Shown here piece by piece: positions 1 to 5,936 of a DNA stretch of 6,152 nt. A model generated the notes under the pieces. That model made no database searches, was not told where the DNA came from, and saw only the letters and a program-made list of their open reading frames with translations. Origin of the DNA: Anaerolineaceae bacterium (GTDB lineage: Bacteria > Chloroflexota > Anaerolineae > Anaerolineales > Villigracilaceae); contig VFKQ01000041.1 in the NCBI GenBank assembly GCA_009885445.1, positions 1 to 6,152 on the forward strand, read 5' to 3'. The position numbers and the translations under genes were made by a program. Position 1 is the stretch's first letter, and every line of letters begins with the position of its first letter.

Positions 1-2830
1 CCAGCGCCACGCGAAAACCGAAGTTGATCCAACGGTCGTGCGGGCGATTGTAGTCGCGCCCGGCAACGCGCGCGCGGCCTCCATCGAAGTCCCACGAGCC
101 GCCGCGCAGGCCCAGAGTTTCACGACCTTTACTGTAGAGGTTTGCTTGCCACTCAAAAACGTTGCCGCTCATGTCCCAAATGCCTGTTTCCTTGGTGCGC
201 CCGAGCGGATACATGCCTGCGGGGGTGGTGCGGTTAATGCCGCTTTCTGCAGTGTTGGCGTAACGAACAATCTCTTCTCCTTTCTTAATTTCGCCCCAGG
301 CATAAGTGCCTTTGCCTGCGGCCAAAGCCCATTCCTTTTCAGTCGGTAAGCGAATTTCAGCAGGGCGCGGCAATTTATTCTTGCACTCTTCCAGTTCATC
401 CCAATGCGTCAACATCCATTTGCAATATGCGTTGGCTTCAAACCATGAAAGGCCAACGACAGGGACTGTGCCACGGGCAATACCAAAGCGCGGGTCATTC
501 CAATAACGCGGGAGGATTACGCGGCCATCGGGGGAATCCTCTTTGTCTTGCTGGGCTTTTTTCAGCCAATCCAAGCCTTGCCTGCCCCAAGTTTCTTTCA
601 TGCGTTTCCCGCTTTCATCATACTGTGGAAAGTCCAGCCAATATTTTTCGTCCGCAAAATCGGGCGCATCGAGGAAGCGTTTGTATTGCAGATTGGTGAC
701 GAGGTGTTTGGCGATGTGGAAAGGCGGGGTCGCCACGATGGGGGCAAATTCATACAGGTCATCGGGGAGGTGGCCGAGTTCGTCGAGGGTGTCGGCGGCG
801 GAGGCGCGTTCACGAATGCTTAACGCCCCACTCTGCACCAACTGCTCCAGCCCGCTTAAGATACGCTTTTTAACCGCCAGTTCTTCACCAAACCTTCGGC
901 TATATAGTGTCATCAAATCTCCCGCCAGCCAGAGCGCGCGCCAATCTTTTTCGCTCATTTTCTTGGGACGTTTGGCCGGAGCCAGATTATCAAGAATATC
1001 CTGCATGCCGCGGCGATCCGGTTTGCGGTCAAAACACAAATGCTCACCCATCAACATGATAACTTCACGCCAGCGGTCAGGGCTTTTATCCATCAGCGCG
1101 CGCACAGCCTTGCCAAGTTCATCTTCAAGCAATAAATGCTGACCCGCGAGATATTCCTCAAAGGTTAAATGCGGAAAGGCATAAATCCGACGCGGTGGCG
1201 CGTTCCGTGAGGCTTTTGGCGGAGTGATCGTCCCTTGAAGCATCAACAAGCCATTCGAACTGCGGCAAGAATCGAGAAAGGTTTGCACTTTTTGGGGATC
1301 GTTGAGATAGACCTGTAAAGTTCCGCTCAACAGATCCTCTGTGACCAGCGCCGCACCGCCCCCGCCTTTGTCGCTGTCATCGCGGCCCTCGTGCGCCCGG
1401 TAGGCAATTTCATGCAGAGCGTCATGCAGTTTGCCCTGCGAAGTTAACTCCAGCGCGTCGAGCAAACTTCGTTTTTGTGTTTTCCCCGAGACGGTCCGCT
1501 CCGTTTCCCAGCGCAGTAAAAGCAGGTCGGTACATTTTTCGTACACCTGCGCGCGTGTATCGGGCAAGTCGCCGTAATTCGTATGCACTACTGCCATCAT
1601 GGTCAGAATAATCGCGTAAGGAGCAATTTCGTTCAATCGGCGGCGATCGCCTGGGCGCAGGGTAGCGAGTAGCTTTCCGAGTTTCTTTTCGTAGTCAGCA
1701 CGGCGTGTAGGGTCAATGCGAATGTGTTCGTTGTGCCAGGCTTTCACAAACTGCTCAATCTTTTCCTGACTCAGCAGGGCAAGTTCGTAGGTCGGCCAGC
1801 CGGTCAACTGCCATTTGGCATCTTGATAGGAATACGTCCGGCACGTAACGAGAAAACGACTGGCTGGGTTACGGCTGTATTTTTCAACGAAATCTTCCAC
1901 AGCTTCCACCACCACTGGGCGCAAATTCAGGTCGGCCACTTCATCCAGCCCATCGAACAAAACCAGTCCACCCTCGCGCTCCAACACCTTCAAAATGGAG
2001 GTTGCAAACGCGGCAAAAGCTGGGCGCTCCTGCTGTTCGCTCTCAAGAACCTTTTGAATGAATTTTTCAATTAAATCTGCCGATCCCTTTTTCTGCTCCG
2101 CTGGAATCGTTTCTGCCAGTCGCCCGAGAGGAACGATGACAGGCAAAATCACGCCACTCGGCCAATTGGGGAGCAGGCTTTGAATATTTTGAGAACGATC
2201 CATGGCGGCTTGCGCCATCTTTAACGTCAGATAGCGGACATAGGTGGATTTTCCTGTGCCGGGTAACCCAAGTAATACCGCCCGTCTTGTGGGCGAATTC
2301 GCCAAAGCCTCCAAAGCAGACAAAGGGCGTGTTTTCTCACGAAAAGACGCTAAAGGATCTTTGGATTCTTTCTCCGTATCCTGTTCCACTTCATGTGATG
2401 CTGTGGTATCTAGGGAAACATATAATGTATCAAGGGATAACTGTCCGCGGTTTGGGTCGCCTGCTAGTTCATCCATGCCCACCAATCTTACGGCTTGGCA
2501 ATCTCCTATTAAGGCGCGTAAATAATTCTCTCTCGCATCATTTGAATCAATAGTTGGCTTTGATCCTTTTTTCTCCTGCCGTTCTGACGCTTCAGGGTCT
2601 GATTGTTCTCGATTTTTTATTTGCGGTCTATGCAAAAATATCTGCACAACATAGGTCAGCATGGATACTATAACAATAATATAAACCAATGGGATGAGGG
2701 CGGTCGGAATAAAATTCCCCAGTATTCCGAAAATCAACAACGCAACCACCACAAATGCAAATCCGGCTGTCATCTTGCCAGCCAGCGTATTGAGGGGTTC
2801 TTTCAATTGCTCAAAGATTTTATGCCACAT
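1..2830 (-). CDS. Membrane-anchored NACHT (STAND) NTPase with C-terminal FGE/SUMF1-like domain, 3' end cut by window edge
   Basis: I read 943 codons from ATG 2830 to the window edge with no stop. Two hydrophobic helices lie at about residues 21-41 and 43-66, followed by a charged linker (70-98). A segment at 100-142 (YLRAL...LYVSLDTT) resembles a motif I recall upstream of the P-loop in other bacterial NACHT proteins. The NACHT core has Walker A GLPGTGKST (188-196), Walker B LVLFDGLDEV (289-298), a sensor-like FLVTCRT (327-332) and the winged-helix signature FPHLTFEEYLAGQHL (552-566). From about 695 an FGE-sulfatase fold follows: PVVGLSWFEANAYCKW (790-805), RLPTEKEW (827-834), GNVFEW (889-894), RGGSW (909-913), GFRVA (938-942). 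The domain normally ends just after GFR, so little is missing. The cysteines of true FGE are absent at the C-terminal site, so it is probably a binding or sensor domain. An in-frame TAA lies 12 nt before the ATG and AAGGGAG lies 7 nt before it. NACHT proteins of bacteria include anti-phage receptors; an immune role here is inference. Confidence 0.9.
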   Translation of the reverse strand, partial: MWHKIFEQLKEPLNTLAGKMTAGFAFVVVALLIFGILGNFIPTALIPLVYIIVIVSMLTYVVQIFLHRPQIKNREQSDPEASERQEKKGSKPTIDSNDARENYLRALIGDCQAVRLVGMDELAGDPNRGQLSLDTLYVSLDTTASHEVEQDTEKESKDPLASFREKTRPLSALEALANSPTRRAVLLGLPGTGKSTYVRYLTLKMAQAAMDRSQNIQSLLPNWPSGVILPVIVPLGRLAETIPAEQKKGSADLIEKFIQKVLESEQQERPAFAAFATSILKVLEREGGLVLFDGLDEVADLNLRPVVVEAVEDFVEKYSRNPASRFLVTCRTYSYQDAKWQLTGWPTYELALLSQEKIEQFVKAWHNEHIRIDPTRRADYEKKLGKLLATLRPGDRRRLNEIAPYAIILTMMAVVHTNYGDLPDTRAQVYEKCTDLLLLRWETERTVSGKTQKRSLLDALELTSQGKLHDALHEIAYRAHEGRDDSDKGGGGAALVTEDLLSGTLQVYLNDPQKVQTFLDSCRSSNGLLMLQGTITPPKASRNAPPRRIYAFPHLTFEEYLAGQHLLLEDELGKAVRALMDKSPDRWREVIMLMGEHLCFDRKPDRRGMQDILDNLAPAKRPKKMSEKDWRALWLAGDLMTLYSRRFGEELAVKKRILSGLEQLVQSGALSIRERASAADTLDELGHLPDDLYEFAPIVATPPFHIAKHLVTNLQYKRFLDAPDFADEKYWLDFPQYDESGKRMKETWGRQGLDWLKKAQQDKEDSPDGRVILPRYWNDPRFGIARGTVPVVGLSWFEANAYCKWMLTHWDELEECKNKLPRPAEIRLPTEKEWALAAGKGTYAWGEIKKGEEIVRYANTAESGINRTTPAGMYPLGRTKETGIWDMSGNVFEWQANLYSKGRETLGLRGGSWDFDGGRARVAGRDYNRPHDRWINFGFRVAL

Positions 2831-2837
2831 AAGAGCG

Positions 2838-2913
2838 CTCCCTTAAACTGTATGGGGTAATCATTGAAATTCTCAGGTCAGTTTAGCATAAAAACACTTT
2901 TTCAGCCCGGCAA
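2838..2913 (-). promoter_or_regulatory. Candidate promoter and RBS of the NACHT-FGE gene
   Basis: On the minus strand a -35-like TTGCCG (2908-2913) and a -10-like TATGCT (2885-2890) are separated by exactly 17 bp, each matching four of six consensus bases. The predicted transcript starts near 2878 and has a leader of about 48 nt. A good Shine-Dalgarno AAGGGAG (2838-2844) sits 7 nt before the ATG. The 8-bp palindrome GAGCGCTC (2833-2840) overlaps the end of that site and could partly mask it. The RBS is convincing; the promoter is only plausible. Confidence 0.4.
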
Positions 2914-2924
2914 CAAATCAAATC

Positions 2925-2941
2925 GCCGCCTCTTCGGCGGC
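2925..2941 (-). terminator. GC-rich hairpin downstream of the hydrolase, possible terminator
   Basis: GCCGCC (2925-2930) and GGCGGC (2936-2941) form a 6-bp GC stem with a 5-nt loop. On the minus strand it is followed by a broken T-rich run (GATTTGATTTGTTG). It lies about 77 nt beyond the hydrolase stop and just ahead of the NACHT promoter candidate, a sensible place for a minus-strand terminator. The T-tract is weak, so termination may be inefficient or the hairpin may serve another purpose. Confidence 0.4.
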
Positions 2942-2962
2942 AACTTGTCAACAATTCTCTGA

Positions 2963-3040
2963 ACTGATTACTGATTACTGACCACTGATTACTGACCACT
3001 GACCACTGACCACTGACTCACTGACCACTGATCACTGCCC
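2963..3040. repeat. Heptanucleotide tandem repeat, consensus ACTGAYY
   Basis: Eleven 7-bp units run head to tail, with one extra C at 3019 breaking the register. The core ACTGA is invariant in the first ten units. Variation is confined to the last two bases, which are always pyrimidines (TT, CC, CT or TC). The final unit is the degenerate ACTGCCC. The array starts in the intergenic space and enters the 3' end of the hydrolase gene, supplying its last codons and stop. Short tandemly repeated heptamers (STRR) are known from filamentous cyanobacteria; this array is of that general type. Confidence 0.9.
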
Positions 3041-3830
3041 CCAACCAAGCCTGCCTCTCCTCCCCGGCCTTCTCGTTCAGCCCATGCCCGGCCTCGTACC
3101 ACTTCATCTCCTTCGGCTCGCGGGCGGCGGCGAAGAATTCCTCGGCGCGCTCCTTGGGCACATGCGGATCGTTGTCCGCGAATTGAAACAGAATCGGCGC
3201 GGGCGCGAGATTGGCCACATGTGCAATCGGGTCAATCGGCGCCATCTCACGAATAAATGTTTCGCGTTCTTCACCCTGTAATTTCGGCAAATATAAATAC
3301 CAATCCGGGAAGCGCGGCGTGGCGGCCATGAGCACATAATGCGTTGGGCGTTTGTCGAGACTGCCCGCCAGCGCGCCATACATCCCGCCGAAATCGTGGC
3401 CCACCAACGCAAAGCGACTCGCGTCCACGCCCGGCTGGGCCAGCAGATAGTCCATGAAGCGGCGCAAGTTGACCACCTCCTCCAGCGAGTTGCGCATATC
3501 GTCTGCTTGTGTGCGCTTGAGGAAGAAGTCGCGGTCCGACCAGAGCGTCTCCACCAGCAGGCAGGCCGCGCCGTGACGGGCCAGCGCCTCGGCTTCGTGC
3601 TCGAATTGGGTGCGATTCGAATCCGCTGATTCAGATTCATACCAATGCACAAACAGAATCGCCGCGCACGCAGTGTCTCCTTCGGGACGAATCAATTGCG
3701 CCATGCGCCGATAGCCAAACGGCGTCTCGAACACCAACAGCGACTGCTCGAGTCCGCTTTCGGGGCGGCGCACCAACAGGCGCACGTCCTGCGGATTCAG
3801 TGGCGGGTAATTTTGTATTTGCTTCAACAT
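3018..3830 (-). CDS. Alpha/beta hydrolase with Asp at the nucleophile elbow (dienelactone-hydrolase-like)
   Basis: A 270-residue single-domain alpha/beta hydrolase, probably cytosolic since no signal peptide or membrane helix is visible. The order of elements fits the fold: strand and oxyanion region ILFVHWYES (58-66), nucleophile elbow GHDFGG (144-149), acid region FADNDPHVP (217-225, D221 the likely acid) and histidine in AGHGLN (247-252). The nucleophile position holds Asp146 instead of the usual Ser or Cys, as in haloalkane dehalogenases and epoxide hydrolases, but overall the protein looks closer to the dienelactone hydrolase/S9 group. The substrate cannot be named. The ATG at 3830 has AGAGGAG (3837-3843) 6 nt upstream. 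The last six residues (AVISGQ) and the TGA come from the heptamer array, so the native C-terminus was probably different. It is transcribed divergently from serS. Confidence 0.9.
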   Translation of the reverse strand: MLKQIQNYPPLNPQDVRLLVRRPESGLEQSLLVFETPFGYRRMAQLIRPEGDTACAAILFVHWYESESADSNRTQFEHEAEALARHGAACLLVETLWSDRDFFLKRTQADDMRNSLEEVVNLRRFMDYLLAQPGVDASRFALVGHDFGGMYGALAGSLDKRPTHYVLMAATPRFPDWYLYLPKLQGEERETFIREMAPIDPIAHVANLAPAPILFQFADNDPHVPKERAEEFFAAAREPKEMKWYEAGHGLNEKAGEERQAWLGAVISGQ

Positions 3831-3855
3831 CTGTCGCTCCTCTAAAAAATAATCT

Positions 3856-3876
3856 TGCGCAAATTATAAATGCGCA
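3856..3876. promoter_or_regulatory. Paired TGCGCA palindromes around the hydrolase -10, possible operator
   Basis: Two copies of the self-complementary hexamer TGCGCA lie at 3856-3861 and 3871-3876, separated by 9 bp that contain the hydrolase -10 box. The pair is itself a dyad (TGCGCA-N9-TGCGCA, centres 15 bp apart). A protein bound here would cover the -10 and start site of the hydrolase while leaving the serS promoter core free. The cognate regulator is not in the window and the role is inferred from position only. Confidence 0.35.
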
Positions 3877-3891
3877 GATAATTATTGACAC
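3863..3891 (-). promoter_or_regulatory. Promoter of the alpha/beta hydrolase
   Basis: On the minus strand a perfect -10 TATAAT (3863-3868) lies 17 bp from a -35-like GTGTCA (3886-3891, four of six consensus bases). Transcription should start near 3856, leaving a leader of about 26 nt that contains the AGAGGAG ribosome binding site. The -35 overlaps that of the divergent serS promoter. Confidence 0.6.
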
Positions 3892-3926
3892 CCTTTTCTA
3901 GAGGGGTATACTTCACGCAAAAGGAG
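3885..3926 (+). promoter_or_regulatory. Promoter and RBS of serS with a very short leader
   Basis: A consensus -35 TTGACA (3885-3890) and a near-consensus -10 TATACT (3907-3912) are separated by 16 bp. Transcription would start at about 3919, right at the ribosome binding site AAAAGGAG (3919-3926), which is 5 nt before the ATG at 3932. The untranslated leader would then be only about 13 nt, too short for a T-box or other leader control of this synthetase gene. Confidence 0.7.
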
Positions 3927-3931
3927 CCAAC

Positions 3932-5203
3932 ATGCTCGACATCAATCTCATCCGCGAAAACCCAGACCTCGTGCGCAAGGCGCTCAGCGATCGGCAGGAC
4001 AAACCATCTGCAGTGGATTCGATTCTTGCGCTCGACTCACAGCGGCGCACATTGCTCTCGGAAGCCGAGACTCTCAAAGCGCAGCGCAACGCCGTCTCGA
4101 AAGAAATCGGCCAATCGAAGGAGGCACCCGCTCGGGGCGCGAAGATTGAAGCGATGCGCATCGTCGGCGACAAAATCGCGGCGCTGGATAAATCCCTCGA
4201 AGCGGTCGAGTCGGACTTGAAGCGGATTCTGTCCGAGTTGCCGAATCTGCCCGACGCGCGTACGCCCTACGGAAAAGACGAAGCCGAAAACGTGGTGCTC
4301 AAAACGGTGGGCGCGCCGCGCAAATTTGACTTCACACCGCAAGCGCACTGGGACATTGGCCCCGCGTTGGGCATCATTGATTTTGAACGCGGCACAAAAT
4401 TAACCGGCTCGCGTTTTTATGTGTTGAGCGGCGCGGGCGCGCGATTGCAACGCGCATTGATCGCATGGATGTTGGATTTACATATTCGACAAGGTTATCG
4501 CGAACAATATTTGCCGTTCATGGTGCGCACGGCCACCGTGTATGCGGCGGGACAACTGCCAAAATTTGCAGACAATTTATACAAAGACCACGAGGATGAT
4601 TTTTATTTTGTGCCCACCGCCGAAATTCCGCTGACGGGTTTGCACATGGACGAGAGTCTCGAAGAGGCGACTCTGCCGCGAATGTACACCGCGTACACGC
4701 CGTGCTTCCGCCGCGAAAAAATGAGCGCGGGCCGCGATGTGCGCGGCATCAAGCGCGGACATCAGTTTGACAAAGTGGAAATGTATATTTACTGCAAGCC
4801 CGAAGAGTCGGAGGCGATGCATTTGAAAATGTTGCAGGACGCCGAAGAGACTTGCGCGCAACTTGAAATTCCGTATCGCGTAAAACAATTATGTACCGGC
4901 GACATCGGCTTCGGCGCAACGCTGACGTATGACCTGGAGCTGTGGGCGCCCGGCTGTGACGAGTGGCTTGAAGTTTCGTCGGTTTCAAATGATTCTGATT
5001 TTCAGGCGCGGCGCGCGAACATCAAGTATCGTCCTACTGAGGGCGGCAAGCTGAAACTTTTGCACACGCTCAACGGCTCGGGCCTGGGCCTGCCGCGCAC
5101 ATTGATCGCCGTGATGGAAAATTATCAGCAAGCCGACGGTTCGATTCATGTCCCCGAAGTGCTGCGCCCGTGGATGGGCGGCGTGGATGTGATTCGGGCG
5201 TAA
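3932..5203 (+). CDS. serS: Seryl-tRNA synthetase (class II)
   Basis: Charges tRNA(Ser) with serine in the cytosol, using ATP; the product also feeds selenocysteine synthesis where that exists. The 423 residues match the usual bacterial length. Residues 1 to about 105 form the N-terminal tRNA-binding coiled-coil arm, starting with the typical MLDINLIRENPDLVRKAL. The class II core follows: serine-site VPTAEIPLT (227-235), motif 2 from CFRREKMSAGRD (258-269) through HQFDKVEMY (277-285), EVSSVSNDSDFQARR (347-361) and motif 3 GSGLGLPRTLIAVMENYQ (382-399). The Cys common in the SSCSN stretch is Val here, a mild substitution. The start is fixed by AAGGAG 5 nt upstream. The gene is followed after 121 nt by a DUF456 gene on the same strand; co-transcription is possible, but a folded repeat lies between them. 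Confidence 0.98.
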   Translation: MLDINLIRENPDLVRKALSDRQDKPSAVDSILALDSQRRTLLSEAETLKAQRNAVSKEIGQSKEAPARGAKIEAMRIVGDKIAALDKSLEAVESDLKRILSELPNLPDARTPYGKDEAENVVLKTVGAPRKFDFTPQAHWDIGPALGIIDFERGTKLTGSRFYVLSGAGARLQRALIAWMLDLHIRQGYREQYLPFMVRTATVYAAGQLPKFADNLYKDHEDDFYFVPTAEIPLTGLHMDESLEEATLPRMYTAYTPCFRREKMSAGRDVRGIKRGHQFDKVEMYIYCKPEESEAMHLKMLQDAEETCAQLEIPYRVKQLCTGDIGFGATLTYDLELWAPGCDEWLEVSSVSNDSDFQARRANIKYRPTEGGKLKLLHTLNGSGLGLPRTLIAVMENYQQADGSIHVPEVLRPWMGGVDVIRA

Positions 5204-5232
5204 CGAAAATTCCGCCGCTTGTTCGAATCGAC

Positions 5233-5294
5233 CCGCCCTTCGACTGCGGGAGTACCTCCGCTCACATCTTCCCGATGCACTTAGGCGAGGGCGG
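5233..5294. repeat. Nested inverted repeat between serS and the DUF456 gene
   Basis: An outer stem pairs CCGCCCT (5233-5239) with AGGGCGG (5288-5294), extended by CG/CG (5241-5242 with 5286-5287) past one bulged T. Inside it, GCGG (5246-5249) pairs with CCGC (5258-5261) plus an AG/CT extension around a TAC loop. There is no T-run after it, so it is not a classic intrinsic terminator. It could be an intergenic repeat of the CCGCCCTTCGACT type or an mRNA processing or stability structure. This is the only structure seen in the 121-bp gap. Confidence 0.5.
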
Positions 5295-5324
5295 TGGATT
5301 ATTTCATAATGGAAAATAAAAAAC

Positions 5325-5846
5325 ATGCCCCCCATTGACTTTCTCACCCTCTCTCAAATCGCCCTGCAAACTTTGACCTTGTTCATCTTAATCGTCGGCC
5401 TGCTGGGATTAATCGTGCCCGTGTTCCCGGGCCTGGTCATCATGTGGCTGGCGACTCTGGTCTATGCGCTCGTCCAAGCCGCCAGCGGACTGATGACCGG
5501 CTGGGACTGGACTCTGTTCGTGCTGATCAGCGCGCTAATGGTCATCGGCAGTTTTGCCGATAACTATATCATCGCCAAAAAAATGGTCAATCACAAAATT
5601 CCGTGGCGCTCGATTCTGATTAGTTATGCGGCGGGAATCATCGTCAGCCTGTTCGCCACGCCGCTGATTGGTCTGCTGGCCTCCCCGCTAACCTTGCTCG
5701 GCGTCGAATATTTGCGCCTGAAAGATCGCGACCTGGCCTTTGAATCGGCGCGCGTCTTTCTCATCGGCTGGGGCGCATCCTTCGCCGCGCGCTTTGCGAT
5801 TGGCGTGTTGATGATTATTTTTTGGGGGCTGTGGGCGTTTGTGTAG
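5325..5846 (+). CDS. DUF456 family integral membrane protein
   Basis: A very hydrophobic 173-residue protein with about five predicted membrane segments, at roughly 12-31, 35-54, 62-83, 96-120 and 143-172. The first two are joined by the family hallmark G-x-x-G-x-x-x-P-x-x-PG (G25, G28, P32, P35, G36) followed by W41. A second family-like stretch (FADNYIIAKKMVNHKIPWRS, 77-96) holds the charged loop before the fourth segment. Length and layout match DUF456 proteins, whose function I do not know. The ATG at 5325 has only a weak upstream purine stretch (GGAAAA, 5311-5316), so translation may be modest or coupled to a transcript from serS. No clear terminator follows the TAG. Confidence 0.85.
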   Translation: MPPIDFLTLSQIALQTLTLFILIVGLLGLIVPVFPGLVIMWLATLVYALVQAASGLMTGWDWTLFVLISALMVIGSFADNYIIAKKMVNHKIPWRSILISYAAGIIVSLFATPLIGLLASPLTLLGVEYLRLKDRDLAFESARVFLIGWGASFAARFAIGVLMIIFWGLWAFV

Positions 5847-5886
5847 GAGCCGTGGGATTCCATCCAATAGGCGGAGAGCTAAGAAA

Positions 5887-5931
5887 TGGACAAGCTGTAA
5901 AAAACCGTGTCTACTCGGTAAAAACTGAGGA
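5887..5931 (+). promoter_or_regulatory. Candidate promoter and RBS of the interrupted gene at the right edge
   Basis: A -35-like TGGACA (5887-5892, five of six) and a -10-like TCTACT (5910-5915, four of six) are 17 bp apart, giving a predicted start near 5922. GAGGA (5927-5931) lies 5 nt before the ATG at 5937. The leader would be about 15 nt, similar to serS. Together they suggest that the short frame starting at 5937 was the start of a real, independently expressed gene. Confidence 0.45.
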
Positions 5932-5936
5932 AACAC

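Noticed and set aside
1..420. Active formylglycine-generating enzyme or sulfatase modifier
   Set aside because: The FGE fold motifs are present, but the C-terminal catalytic cysteines are absent and the domain is fused to a NACHT ATPase.
543..1142. A 199-codon open frame on the plus strand
   Set aside because: It lies antisense to the NACHT-FGE gene, whose minus-strand frame is continuous and full of recognisable motifs. The plus-strand product is Ser/Arg-rich with no family features.
2963..3040. Possible CRISPR array
   Set aside because: The units are 7 bp and directly adjacent, with no unique spacers, so it is a simple tandem repeat.
3844..3931. T-box leader upstream of serS
   Set aside because: The whole divergent intergenic region is about 100 bp, and the predicted serS promoter leaves a leader of about 13 nt with no specifier or antiterminator structure.
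5216..5239. GTTCGAATC resembles a tRNA T-loop
   Set aside because: The flanking T-stem has a mismatch and a wobble, there is no acceptor, D or anticodon arm, and the serS coding region ends just upstream, leaving no room for a tRNA.
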